NCBI RefSeq assembly: GCF_002802905.1
Contig: NZ_PEBK01000004.1
Span: 62,001 to 126,000 of the forward strand
Length of the DNA: 64,000 nucleotides
Direction: 5' to 3'
Origin: Bifidobacterium simiarum
GTDB taxonomy: Bacteria; Actinomycetota; Actinomycetes; Actinomycetales; Bifidobacteriaceae
The notes under the pieces are model-generated. The model worked only from the letters and a program-made list of their open reading frames with translations. It had not been told where the DNA came from and made no database searches. Position 1 is the stretch's first letter, and every line of letters begins with the position of its first letter. Below, in pieces: positions 29,313-37,196 of this stretch. Both the position numbers and the translations under genes were made by a program.

Positions 29313-30344
29313 GTGGCAAGTCTGAAGGATGTGGCCGCTGCGGCCGGCGTTTCCGAATCCACGGTATCGCGTGCGCTGCGAGGCACCGGACGCGTGAGCG
29401 AGAAAACCCGCGCCCGCGTGCAGGACGTGGCGAACCAGCTGCACTTCACCCTCTCCCGCAGCGCCTCGTCGCTGGCCAGTGGCAAAACCATGCGCGTGAC
29501 CATGGTGGTGACCGACTCGCTGAACACCTGGTTCAATGCGGCGGCGATGGAGGGGGCCTACGAGGTGCTGTCCGATGCCGGCTATGATCTGGTGCCGCTC
29601 GTGGTGCGCACCCGCGACGATCTCAAGCGCTTCTTCGACCGGCTGCCCGGCAACCGCAACTCCGACGGCGTGATCGTGGTGTCGATCATGCTCAACGACG
29701 ATCAGGTCGGTGTGCTGGAGGACCTCACCATGCCGTCGGTGGGACTCGACGCCCGCGCGATCGGCGGATACAGCGGCACCGTGCGCATCGACGACGCCGA
29801 CTCCATGCGTCAGGCCGTGCGACTGCTGCACTCACTGGGCCATCGCCGCATCGGCTTCGTGGAAATGCCCGACAACCCCGACTTCCTGTTCAGTGCCAAA
29901 CTGCGTTCCGGCGCGTTCCGCGACGCGGCGCGGGAACTGGGGTACGACGACGGGGAGATCACCCTGTTCGAGGGGCGTGACGTCAGCCGGTTCCGTAGCT
30001 TCCAGGACGCGGTCTCCGAAACGGCCACGCGCATCATCTCCCAGGCCGAACGCCCAACCGCGCTGTGCGTGGAAACCGATGATTTCGCGATCGCGCTGAT
30101 GTACGAATTCCGTCGGATCGGTCTGCGCGTGCCCGAGGACATCTCGCTGATCGGCTTCGACGACAACGATCGATCCTCGATGGCCGAGCTGACCACGCTG
30201 CATCAGGATCCGGTGGCGATGGCCCGCATGGCCGCGGAGAAGGTGCTGCTGCTCATGCGTGGCGAGCCGCTGGGGGAGCCGCATTCCATGCTGCGGACGA
30301 ACCTGATCATGAGGGCGACCACGGCAGTGCCGGAGGGGCGGTAG
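29313..30344 (+). CDS. LacI-family transcriptional regulator
   Basis: A 343-aa repressor. The headpiece is SLKDVAAAAGVSESTVSRAL, then a periplasmic-binding-like ligand domain with GRVSEKTRARVQDVA, HRRIGFVEMPDN and LIGFDDNDRSSMAELTTL. GTG at 29313 is chosen because AAGGGG lies 6 nt before it and the headpiece begins immediately; the frame open to 29217 adds an implausible basic tail. It is divergent from the GH31 gene, the probable target. Confidence 0.92.
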   Translation: MASLKDVAAAAGVSESTVSRALRGTGRVSEKTRARVQDVANQLHFTLSRSASSLASGKTMRVTMVVTDSLNTWFNAAAMEGAYEVLSDAGYDLVPLVVRTRDDLKRFFDRLPGNRNSDGVIVVSIMLNDDQVGVLEDLTMPSVGLDARAIGGYSGTVRIDDADSMRQAVRLLHSLGHRRIGFVEMPDNPDFLFSAKLRSGAFRDAARELGYDDGEITLFEGRDVSRFRSFQDAVSETATRIISQAERPTALCVETDDFAIALMYEFRRIGLRVPEDISLIGFDDNDRSSMAELTTLHQDPVAMARMAAEKVLLLMRGEPLGEPHSMLRTNLIMRATTAVPEGR

Positions 30345-30584
30345 TCTTCCGCTGGCTGCTGACTGGTGGTTGCTGACCTCTGGCCCTCTGGCCTTCTGGT
30401 CCTGACTGATCAGTAGTTCACGGAAACCTATGGAAACCAATGGCTAATGCCTGCTCGATCGGCCGTCGATGCGGTATCGTGTCAGCGGACGGATGTCGGC
30501 CGCTATGGCTGCATGGCTGCGTGGCTGCGGTATGGTTGGCGGCGTCCGTGATTGGCAACGACGACAACAGCGGGAGAGCGGACC

Positions 30585-31589
30585 ATGGAGAAGATCGTAG
30601 AGCCGGTGGTGTTCCTGTGCATCATTCTGCTCGGCTACGGGTTCAAGCGGATCGGGTGGTGCAAAACCGACGACTACAGGATCTTGCAGAAGATCGTGTT
30701 CAACCTGCTGCTGCCGGCGGCCGTGATCGTGTCGTTCATCGACAACACCCACGACATGAGCCTGCTGTGGGTGGCGCTGTTCGGCTTCTGCTGTTCGGTG
30801 ATCCCGATTCTGGTGATCTATCTGGTCACCGGCAAGACCCCCTTGGGCAGCCGCGCGTTCTACATGCTCAACGGGTCCGGATTCAACATCGGATGCTTCG
30901 CGCTGCCGGTGGTGCAGGCGCTGATGGGTCCGGGGGCCGCGGTGGCGCTGGTGATGTTCGATATCGGCAATTCGGTGATGATGTCGGCCGGCATGAACGC
31001 GGTGACCACGCAGCTGCTGCGCATCGACGAGTCGCGGCCGCTCAGCGACGAGGAGCAGTCGCGTCCGTTGGGACCGAAGCCGCCGCGCAAGCCGATGGAC
31101 CGGGATGAGCGTTGGCTGCAGCGGCGGGCGACACTGCACCGGATCGCGCGGAATTTCTACAGTTCGCCGGCGTTCATGACGTACATGCTCATGCTCGTGG
31201 TGATGGTCAGCGGGTTCGTGATTCCGCAGTGGGTGGGCACGATTCTCCAGCCGTTCTCCAACGCCAATGCGTTCTGCTCGATGTTCATGGTCGGCATGCT
31301 CATGGATATTCCGCGCAATGCGCTCGATGCCAAGCGCGTGGGCACGGTGATCGCTTGGCGGTGGCTGTTCGCGTTCATCTTCGCGGTTGCCGCGTGGTTC
31401 CTGCTGCCGATCGCGCCCGAACTGCGCAAGGCCGTGATCTTCGTGTGCTTCGCCCCCGTAGGCGTGTTCTCCACGCTGTTTACCGACCGCGTGCTCGGCA
31501 ACGCGCGCCTCGCCGGCCTGTGCCTCGCCTCCACCGGCGTGCTGGGGCTCGTCGCCATGACGGTGGCGAATATTGTGATTCCTGTGTGA
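30585..31589 (+). CDS. AEC-family permease (auxin efflux carrier/malate permease type)
   Basis: A 334-aa membrane transporter with about ten hydrophobic helices. Family features are FNLLLPAAVIVSFI in helix 2, NGSGFNIGCFALPVVQALMG in helix 4-5 and VGMLMDIPRNALDAKRVG. A charged, Pro/Arg-rich cytoplasmic loop (about residues 150-190) separates the halves. The start follows GGGAGAGCGGACC. Substrates in this family are organic acids or amino-acid derivatives; none can be assigned. It stands alone after the LacI gene. Confidence 0.9.
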   Translation: MEKIVEPVVFLCIILLGYGFKRIGWCKTDDYRILQKIVFNLLLPAAVIVSFIDNTHDMSLLWVALFGFCCSVIPILVIYLVTGKTPLGSRAFYMLNGSGFNIGCFALPVVQALMGPGAAVALVMFDIGNSVMMSAGMNAVTTQLLRIDESRPLSDEEQSRPLGPKPPRKPMDRDERWLQRRATLHRIARNFYSSPAFMTYMLMLVVMVSGFVIPQWVGTILQPFSNANAFCSMFMVGMLMDIPRNALDAKRVGTVIAWRWLFAFIFAVAAWFLLPIAPELRKAVIFVCFAPVGVFSTLFTDRVLGNARLAGLCLASTGVLGLVAMTVANIVIPV

Positions 31590-31682
31590 GTGCGGGGTAG
31601 GCGTGCGCTGCGCTGCGGGGTGAGGTGTGCGTTGCGTTGTGAGGTGTGGCGTTTGAGGTGTGCGTGTGAGGTGTGGCGTTTG

Positions 31683-31728
31683 GGCTTCCCCTTGAGGGGA
31701 AGCTGTCTGCCGTATGGCGGACTGATGA
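31683..31728. repeat. CTTCCCCTNNAGGGGAAG two-hairpin repeat, copy 1
   Basis: GCTTCCCCTTGAGGGGAAGC hairpin, then TGTCTGCCGTATGGCGGAC, then TGATGAGG. Other copies are near 33144 and 53010. Confidence 0.8.
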
Positions 31729-31788
31729 GGTGGCGGGCGACGCATCGGACTGCGATACGCCCGTGCTCATGTGACCGACCCTCGCGTG

Positions 31789-32006
31789 ATGGATTGCGTT
31801 GCATAATCGGCGTTACGGCAACATCGTCCATCGAAAATGAGGGAAATCCGATGGATTGCGCTGCAATTTCCGCAAAATGCAGCGCAATCCATGAGGTCCG
31901 GGTCGGGCGTCTCCCCAAAACCGCATGATTTCAAGGTTCCTGAAATTGCCGTAAGTCAGTTTTGATGGATTACGCCGCATAATCGCCGATTTGCACCGCA
32001 ATCCAT
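31789..32006. repeat. ATGGATTGCG palindrome cluster
   Basis: A perfect 15-bp stem ATGGATTGCGCTGCA (31851-31865) / TGCAGCGCAATCCAT (31878-31892) lies within four further copies of ATGGATTRCG or its complement. A TTTCAAGG...GAAATT fragment like the CGTTGAAATT core sits inside. No gene is visible from 31590 to 32113. Confidence 0.8.
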
Positions 32007-32113
32007 CAAGATCAGCGCACTATTCATGGATCCCGCCGCAAAAATCAGGTTTTGGCACCGTGGTCCAACGGCGGGGCGTGACGTTGGCATTGTGGGTGAT
32101 GGTTTTGTGGTGG

Positions 32114-32728
32114 CTATTGGAGCGTGAAGGTTTTAGTGACGACGCTATTTGGATCCTCTGCATTGTTGTAGATGCTTACCTGTATTGGGCTTGTTGTGTT
32201 GCGCACTCCGAAGTAACTGATGCGCGTTTGAGTCTCGCCGGGGTTGACTGGCTTCATGCTATCCGTTATGGATTGAACCAGTCGTTCGGTAAGTGCATCA
32301 TCGTCAGGCAGAGGGTTGCCAAACTTCTCTCCATCTTGAGATACCTTTATTGCCGCGGTCATTTGGGCCTTCTCATTGGAGATATTGGTGATTTCGTAGG
32401 TGACGAGAACGCCGGGTTGCCTATCCTTGGTATCGGTGTCAACGGACTTGATCAGACTGACGATTCGTACATGGTATTTACCGTTGGCGATATTCCCTTC
32501 CCCTTGTTGGATGCGTTTTTGCGGGCTGGGAACAGTCGAGGAGACGGATTTCGATGGCGCGGATGTTGAATTCGTATGGGATGTGCTGCTACTGGTGCTG
32601 TTGTTCGGTCTATGGGTGGCGACTAGTCCAATGACTAGTAAAGAGATGACCGCTAAGCTGACGATGGTGATAATTAACAACGGTATGTGAGAGCGGGATC
32701 GTGCCTGTGCATGTTTTTTCGAAGGCAT
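32114..32728 (-). CDS. Membrane-anchored extracellular protein, DUF5067/DUF4352-like
   Basis: A 204-aa protein with a basic N-terminus, one transmembrane helix (HIPLLIITIVSLAVISLLVIG, about 15-35), a Ser/Thr/Asn-rich wall-spanning linker (about 40-75), and an immunoglobulin-like beta domain (VSLIKSVDTDTK, PGVLVTYEITNISNEKAQM). This layout is that of DUF5067/DUF4352 surface proteins, whose role is unknown. ATG at 32728 is preceded by AAAGAGGTG. Lower GC than neighbours and an isolated three-site operator suggest acquisition. Confidence 0.75.
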   Translation of the reverse strand: MPSKKHAQARSRSHIPLLIITIVSLAVISLLVIGLVATHRPNNSTSSSTSHTNSTSAPSKSVSSTVPSPQKRIQQGEGNIANGKYHVRIVSLIKSVDTDTKDRQPGVLVTYEITNISNEKAQMTAAIKVSQDGEKFGNPLPDDDALTERLVQSITDSMKPVNPGETQTRISYFGVRNTTSPIQVSIYNNAEDPNSVVTKTFTLQ

Positions 32729-32740
32729 CGTCACCTCTTT

Positions 32741-32784
32741 ATACTCGTGAGTATTATACCGATGAGTATAATACTCACGAGTAT
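32741..32784. promoter_or_regulatory. Tandem ATACTC-NN-GAGTAT operators
   Basis: Palindromes ATACTCGTGAGTAT (32741-32754) and ATACTCACGAGTAT (32771-32784) flank a degenerate third copy (ATACCGATGAGTAT). The form resembles PadR-family sites. They lie 13 bp upstream of the surface-protein start. Confidence 0.7.
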
Positions 32785-33359
32785 AAAAGAGGCGAGATCG
32801 GCCTTGCGGTTTGATTTGGTCAATGCTTTATTTCGGCCGATGATCTGGGAATGCGCCCGCCGGCGGAGCTAGCTCGGCGGAGTCGAGACTGGGGTGGCCG
32901 AACGGAGGCTGCTTGACCACCTCCAGTCGTTCGGCGCGGACGGCCCCCGCCGGCGGGGCATGTGACAGTTGGGGCGCATATGTTGGCCTATGGTCCAGAG
33001 GATTTCGTTCGACCGCCCCAGTCACGTAAGACGTGATAGTCTCCGCCGGCGGGGGTACACGTCACACAGCTGGACCACCGGATGCTTATGTTGGCCTATG
33101 GCTTGGCATGTGCCGGCTGGATGCGTGATTTGGTATGGCCTTGCCTTCCCTTTGAGGGGAAGGTGGACGACGAAGTCGGACGGATGAGGTGAAGGTGAAA
33201 CGCGCAGGACCGAACCGTCGGGTACGTATGTTGGCCTATGTCCCCAATTTGACCCATAACTTGACCCCAAAACCGGACGGATGAGGCGAGCGAGACTCGG
33301 GCGGATAAGACACACTTTTCTTTACTTAACCCAATGAGACGGATGAGGCCTGAAGATAT
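32785..33359. repeat. Mosaic of palindromic repeats
   Basis: No gene is seen. CGCCGGCGG palindromes occur at about 32860, 32943 and 33040. ATGTTGGCCTATG appears three times (32980, 33084, 33229). A CTTCCCTTTGAGGGGAAGG copy with GGATGAGG tail lies at about 33144-33190, and two more GGATGAGGC tails follow. Confidence 0.75.
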
Positions 33360-33419
33360 GAAAAAGGCCTTCTGCGGTGGAATGAATGCAGAAGGCCTTC
33401 GTGGAGCTAAGGGTAGTCG
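33360..33419. repeat. attL, 60-bp direct repeat
   Basis: Begins GAAAAAGGCCTTCTGCGGTG and ends with the last 18 nt of tRNA-Ala (complement). It is identical to 38561-38620 over 60 bp and carries a copy of the tRNA terminator hairpin. Confidence 0.95.
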
Positions 33420-33426
33420 CGTAGTA

Positions 33427-33442
33427 CGTTGAAATTTCAACG
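33427..33442. other. CGTTGAAATTTCAACG palindrome just inside attL
   Basis: A perfect 16-bp palindrome 7 bp inside attL. A one-mismatch copy lies 7 bp inside the right end (38538-38553). They may be arm sites for recombination, but the same motif is found elsewhere in the chromosome. Confidence 0.6.
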
Positions 33443-33519
33443 AAAATTCACATCTTTTGAGATTGTGTACTTCATTGTGTACTTATTTTAAGACCTTATA
33501 TTTGTCCGGCTAAAGGTCG

Positions 33520-34377
33520 TTACCAATCGACTTCCTCGGCATCCTCCAATTGGTCATCTTCTATTGTCGGGGGCCAATCCTTGTCTATCAGGGAGTCCAA
33601 GAGAGCCGGATTATATTGAGCGGCCCGCATCAAGGCGACCTGTTCGCGGCTTCGCTGGTTCAGCTCTCGTTCTCCGGTGACGTGGAATTTTCGATTGTCG
33701 GCAAGCTTAGAAGCCGAAACAATCTTCGGCATTTTCAGATTACGGATGCCGTACGTCTGCTCTATCAGCTTGGCGGCGTTTTGCATTTCCCTGATGAACG
33801 ATTCCGGGATTTGTATTCCATTGCTTTGCAGAAGATACATTTTCAATGTCAGGTTTTCGAACTCGGTAGAGGTCTTTCCCTTGACGATATTGATTTGTTC
33901 TGTGGTCAGGTCCTCGTTCTTGACGTTGAAGAATCCGTAGTACATCGGGCTGATGCAGTTCATCTTCAACATCTTGATGCTGAATTGCAACGAGTCGGCC
34001 TCCTGAAGATATTCGAAATCCTTCATTGCGTGAATCTCGTCAAAGGCGATTTCGCAATTTGTCTCTTGTTTGGGTGAAAACGGACATACTGCGAACGGGT
34101 CTTTTGCATCCACGATGAGAGCCATAATGGGCACCTCTAAGGCTCGCGCTATCTGGTATAGCTCTTGCGGTGTCGGCTCCCGATGGTGTGCCTCATTCTG
34201 TGTCTCGATATTCTTCAAAGCCGAATCGGTCAATGACTCCAAAGCCTTATCCCCAAAGATTTCATGGATACGGTCGGAAAGGCTGGTTCCCCGGTCGGGT
34301 TTCCGCTTTATTATCCATCCTCTTTCCTTGCGGTATCGCCGAATGAGATAACCGGTCATGTACTTTGGCTTGCTCAT
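33520..34377 (-). CDS. XRE-like repressor of the integrated element
   Basis: A 285-aa protein beginning MSKPKYMTGYLIRRYRKERG. The N-terminal 90 residues look like a Cro/CI-type helix-turn-helix with an extended loop (PTPQELYQIARALEVPIMAL). The remainder is helical, Glu/Lys-rich and has no recognised domain. Lower GC than the chromosome. It is divergent from the rightward operon, with palindrome ATGCAA-AAA-TTGCAT between them, so I infer a repressor controlling excision and replication. AAAGGA lies 12 nt before the start. Confidence 0.7.
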   Translation of the reverse strand: MSKPKYMTGYLIRRYRKERGWIIKRKPDRGTSLSDRIHEIFGDKALESLTDSALKNIETQNEAHHREPTPQELYQIARALEVPIMALIVDAKDPFAVCPFSPKQETNCEIAFDEIHAMKDFEYLQEADSLQFSIKMLKMNCISPMYYGFFNVKNEDLTTEQINIVKGKTSTEFENLTLKMYLLQSNGIQIPESFIREMQNAAKLIEQTYGIRNLKMPKIVSASKLADNRKFHVTGERELNQRSREQVALMRAAQYNPALLDSLIDKDWPPTIEDDQLEDAEEVDW

Positions 34378-34407
34378 GTTGTGGTCGTTCCTTTTCTCTC
34401 ACTAATG

Positions 34408-34422
34408 ATGCAAAAATTGCAT
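34408..34422. promoter_or_regulatory. Palindromic operator between repressor and rightward operon
   Basis: ATGCAAAAATTGCAT is a perfect 6-3-6 palindrome, 31 bp upstream of the repressor start and 87 bp upstream of the first rightward gene. Confidence 0.6.
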
Positions 34423-34508
34423 TATTTGAAACTAGGTACATCATAACTGCACTGACAGAATGAAAGTGTCCTCAAGGCGGGGATATCTGGAACAAGAAGG
34501 AGGTTCCG

Positions 34509-34850
34509 ATGCGATTTAAAACCGATGCGCTGACGGCCGTGACGCTTGACCCAATTGTGGCCGGCGCGTTGAGCCTTGCGACGGACCGCGACGGAAGTTT
34601 GAAGCTAATAGACGGCAGCGCCGTAACTCCGCTGCGGGGTGCTATGGTTCGAGATGCCGACGGCAGGGTGATTAAGACCTCGAGCATCAAGGTCAAGACG
34701 CCGCCAGTAGATGACATTCCGGCTTTAGCAGTACTGCGCTGCACGGGGCATGTGCTGGTGACCCCGTACGTGCGGGATGGCGGTCAAGTCGGCGTTTCTG
34801 TGGTCGCCGATGCTGTACAGGTGATTGAAGGTGCTGGAGATGTTGAGTGA
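34509..34850 (+). CDS. Unrecognised first gene of the element operon
   Basis: A 113-aa protein starting MRFKTDALTAV after AAGGAGG. It is rich in Val, Asp and Thr and looks all-beta (LKLIDGSAVTPLRGAMV, VLRCTGHVLVTPYVRDGGQV). The position before the translocase and Rep, and the beta pattern, would suit a small DNA-binding or single-strand-binding protein, but no family was recognised. It overlaps the next gene by 11 bp. Confidence 0.7.
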   Translation: MRFKTDALTAVTLDPIVAGALSLATDRDGSLKLIDGSAVTPLRGAMVRDADGRVIKTSSIKVKTPPVDDIPALAVLRCTGHVLVTPYVRDGGQVGVSVVADAVQVIEGAGDVE

Positions 34851-35205
34851 ATTTTTATCCCCCTTACCGTGGTGGGTGCGTGCTGTCTTAGTGGCACTGC
34901 TGGTGCTGCTGCTCGTCATGATGGTGTACGCAGGCAGATGGTTGTCGTTTGGTCGTGAAGCCGTTGCACAGGCGAGGGCGGAAGCCCATCGCAGCCGTGG
35001 GGTGGTGGCTTCGGGCGGTGCAGTCCGTGTGCGGCCGTCACTGCGGTGGGGGCTCGTTGTGTATGCGCCTGCTGGTTGGATGACTGCCGCTGAGGCGTCT
35101 TCTTATGCTGCTGACCTCGGTCGGATGTGGCGACTTCGCGTCGAATCCACACAGGCGCGTTGGGGATGCTGGGTCATCGTGCTGCGTGGCCGGCGCCGAT
35201 GCTAG
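34840..35205 (+). CDS. Small membrane protein of the element
   Basis: A 121-aa protein starting MLSEFLSPLPWW, with AAGG 9 nt upstream. A single hydrophobic helix (about residues 10-30, VRAVLVALLVLLLVMMVYAG) is followed by a basic cytoplasmic domain rich in Arg and Trp. It lies directly before, and overlaps, the FtsK-like gene. It may recruit the ATPase to the membrane, as small partners do in actinomycete conjugative elements. Function inferred from context. A TTG at 34825 in frame is an alternative start. Confidence 0.65.
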   Translation: MLSEFLSPLPWWVRAVLVALLVLLLVMMVYAGRWLSFGREAVAQARAEAHRSRGVVASGGAVRVRPSLRWGLVVYAPAGWMTAAEASSYAADLGRMWRLRVESTQARWGCWVIVLRGRRRC

Positions 35206-35996
35206 GAACATGGGGGCGGCCGCGCCGTCCTCACCCCTCCGTTGATGAAGTCGTACTGGGCATGAATGCGGAAACCGACAAGGAGGTATCCGTCCGTGCT
35301 GATATTTCGACTCTGGTGACGGGGCTGACGGGCAGCGGTAAGGGCAGCATATCCGCCAATTGGCTGAAGGCGCAGGCTCCGTATATCATGCGTGGCCTCG
35401 TGTGGGTGGCGTATGTGGACCTCAAGAACGGCATGGAGGGCGGCATGGTCGATGCCCGTCTCATTCACCGTCACGCGTGGAACATGGATGAAGCACTGGA
35501 ACTGCTGTCTGACCTGAATGACGAGGTGTGGCGACGAACCGGTGCGGTTCGTGGCAAACTGCGGAACATCCCGCCATCTGAACAGTATCCGCGTCTTCTT
35601 CTGGTCATCGATGAAGCGGCCGAACTGGTCACGTCAGTTGCCAAGTCTCGACGGAAACAGACCGATGAGGCCGTTGAGCTGCTTGATTCCATGATGCGTG
35701 TCGGCCGTGCCGCAGGGCTGGTCGTCCTGGCGATGACACAGGACCCGCGCGTACAGGCGATGCCTCTCCGCGCCCGGTTCCCGCAACGTATAGCCCTACG
35801 CCTGACCGATGAATCGGAAGCCCAGATGGCGTTAAGCCCCCATGCCGTCGAGCTCGGTGCGACACCGTGGCAGATTCCCGTATCGGAGCCGGGAACGGCT
35901 TGGATATGGAACATCGAGACGGACACAGTCCAGCGGGTCCGTGCCCCCTATATCGACGATGACGAACTACGCAATCTGGCCGAACCGTATGCGTAG
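35199..35996 (+). CDS. FtsK/SpoIIIE-like DNA translocase (Tra-type), small
   Basis: About 265 aa, a single RecA-like ATPase domain. Walker A is VTGLTGSGKGS (canonical GSGKS, here with an extra Gly before Ser), Walker B is RLLLVIDEAAELV; RVGRAAGLVVLAMTQDP and RFPQRIALRLTDESEAQM match FtsK motifs. No membrane segment is present, unlike full FtsK; the preceding gene may provide it. In actinomycete elements such a protein moves double-stranded DNA between cells. The start is uncertain: ATG at 35199 overlaps the previous stop as ATGCTAG, while GTG 35127 and ATG 35166 are also in frame. Confidence 0.88.
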   Translation: MLGTWGRPRRPHPSVDEVVLGMNAETDKEVSVRADISTLVTGLTGSGKGSISANWLKAQAPYIMRGLVWVAYVDLKNGMEGGMVDARLIHRHAWNMDEALELLSDLNDEVWRRTGAVRGKLRNIPPSEQYPRLLLVIDEAAELVTSVAKSRRKQTDEAVELLDSMMRVGRAAGLVVLAMTQDPRVQAMPLRARFPQRIALRLTDESEAQMALSPHAVELGATPWQIPVSEPGTAWIWNIETDTVQRVRAPYIDDDELRNLAEPYA

Positions 35997-36026
35997 CCCA
36001 AAGGGCGCAGCAGACGGGGAAGGCCG

Positions 36027-36054
36027 GGCCGCGCGTCGGCAACGGCGCGCGGCC
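36027..36054. other. GC-rich hairpin upstream of the Rep origin
   Basis: GGCCGCGCG (36027-36035) pairs with CGCGCGGCC (36046-36054). It may end transcription of the translocase operon or belong to the origin. Confidence 0.55.
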
Positions 36055-36066
36055 TCCATCCCGACT

Positions 36067-36092
36067 AGTGGGCGCTAGTGTTACCGCCCACT
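36067..36092. other. CRESS-type origin stem-loop with nonanucleotide
   Basis: Perfect 8-bp stem AGTGGGCG (36067-36074) and CGCCCACT (36085-36092). The 10-nt loop is C followed by TAGTGTTAC (36076-36084), one base from the circovirus/nanovirus nonanucleotide TAGTATTAC that Rep nicks. It lies 25 bp upstream of the rep start. The predicted nick, by analogy, is TAGTGTT/AC. Confidence 0.85.
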
Positions 36093-36116
36093 TCCGTAGC
36101 AGATAAGGAGAGCTTA

Positions 36117-36620
36117 TTGACCGAAGACCAACAAGCCCGTGACTGGATGCTCACCATACGGGCCGAAGGCCATGACGAAGACCAAGTGAAGAAGCTCTTC
36201 GAGGACCTCGGCACCGGCGCGGTCTTCCAACGCGAAAAAGGCTCGGAAACCGGCTATGAGCACTTCCAGTGCTTCCTCCAATTGACATCCCCCATACGAT
36301 GGCCCACTCTCAAGAACCATCTGGAGAAGGCCGGATTCAACGACGCCCACATCGAGGCCCGCAAAGGCACCGTAATGAAGTGCGTCGAATACTGCACCAA
36401 AGAGGAGACTCGCATCTCCGGGCCGATATACGTCGGTTCAATCAACCTGCGGGACCAGCAGGGCAGGCGAAACGACCTTTCCGAAATCCGCAGGAAGATT
36501 CTCGATGGCGCTTCCGTCGCCGAGGTCCTGCTGGACGACGAGGACAACAAGGCCGCCCGATACACGAAATGGATGGGCGAACTTGCCGCCGCCCGTGACC
36601 AGCGGGAGTACGGGGCATAA
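36117..36620 (+). CDS. rep: CRESS-type HUH endonuclease (Rep nuclease domain only)
   Basis: A 167-aa rolling-circle nickase. Motif I is WMLTIRAEG (residues 10-18); motif II is GYEHFQCFLQL with His49 and Gln51, the H-x-Q form of CRESS Reps; motif III is VEYCTKEE with nucleophile Tyr92 and Lys95. The tail DLSEIRRKILDGAS is the normal inter-domain linker, and then the protein ends. TTG at 36117 is chosen because AAGGAG lies 6 nt upstream and motif I starts at residue 10; GTG at 36078 falls inside the origin loop region. The helicase half is the next gene. Confidence 0.88.
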   Translation: MTEDQQARDWMLTIRAEGHDEDQVKKLFEDLGTGAVFQREKGSETGYEHFQCFLQLTSPIRWPTLKNHLEKAGFNDAHIEARKGTVMKCVEYCTKEETRISGPIYVGSINLRDQQGRRNDLSEIRRKILDGASVAEVLLDDEDNKAARYTKWMGELAAARDQREYGA

Positions 36621-36621
36621 G

Positions 36622-37038
36622 ATGCGCGACATCGAGGTGCACTACCTGTACGGCGCGCCCGGCGTCGGCAAGACCAGCCACGTCTACAACCGGTATCCCA
36701 TCAAAGACATCTACCGCGTGACCGACTATCGCCGCCCGTTCGACGAGTACGACCGGCAGAAGGTCCTTGTATTGGACGAGTACGACAGCCAGTTCGACTG
36801 GAACACACTGCTGACGTACCTCGACCGGTACCCGCTCATGCTTCCCGCCCGGTACCACAACCATCAGGCGTGCTACACGGTCGTGTGGATGCTCAGCAAC
36901 CTCCCCCTAGAGGCACAGTACCCCGAGGTCAGAGGCGAACGCCGCCAAGCGCTCATCCGCCGCATAAACGAGGTGCTCCACATGGTCAAGGGCGGCGAAA
37001 TCAGCCACGACGGCCACGACGATGAGGGAGGACGATGA
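36622..37038 (+). CDS. CRESS-type SF3 helicase as a separate gene
   Basis: A 138-aa protein corresponding to the C-terminal helicase of CRESS-virus and pCRESS-plasmid Rep. Walker A GAPGVGKT is at residues 11-18, Walker B VLVLDEYD at 48-55, sensor motif C WMLSN at 89-93, and RYPLMLPARYHNHQACYTV matches the RYP... segment of viral Reps. Start is ATG one base after the HUH stop, in another frame (TAAGATG), so the two are translationally coupled. Together they would form a split Rep. The end overlaps xis by ATGA. Confidence 0.9.
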   Translation: MRDIEVHYLYGAPGVGKTSHVYNRYPIKDIYRVTDYRRPFDEYDRQKVLVLDEYDSQFDWNTLLTYLDRYPLMLPARYHNHQACYTVVWMLSNLPLEAQYPEVRGERRQALIRRINEVLHMVKGGEISHDGHDDEGGR

Positions 37039-37196
37039 GCATACCCGAAACGGTGACGGTCCCCGAGGCGATGGAACTGCTCCACTGCTCCAAGTCCTTC
37101 CTGTACGCGCTGATACGGGAAGGAAGACTCCGAAGCTACGCCATCGGCGGCAAACGGCTTATCGACGCGGATTCTCTGGCCCGTCTTTTCCGGTGA
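37035..37196 (+). CDS. xis: Excisionase-like HTH protein
   Basis: A 53-aa protein, MSIPETVTVPEAMELLHCSK... with the MerR-like/HTH_17 pattern of excisionases (SFLYALIREGRLRSYAIGGK, RLIDADSLARLF). Start overlaps the helicase stop as ATGA and AGGGAGGACG lies upstream. It is convergent with the integrase and overlaps its last 38 bp. Small size explains why it is easily missed. It should direct excision. Confidence 0.85.
   Translation: MSIPETVTVPEAMELLHCSKSFLYALIREGRLRSYAIGGKRLIDADSLARLFR

Noticed and set aside
36078-36116. GTG at 36078 as the Rep start
   Set aside because: It falls within the origin stem-loop and has no ribosome binding site; TTG at 36117 has AAGGAG at proper spacing.
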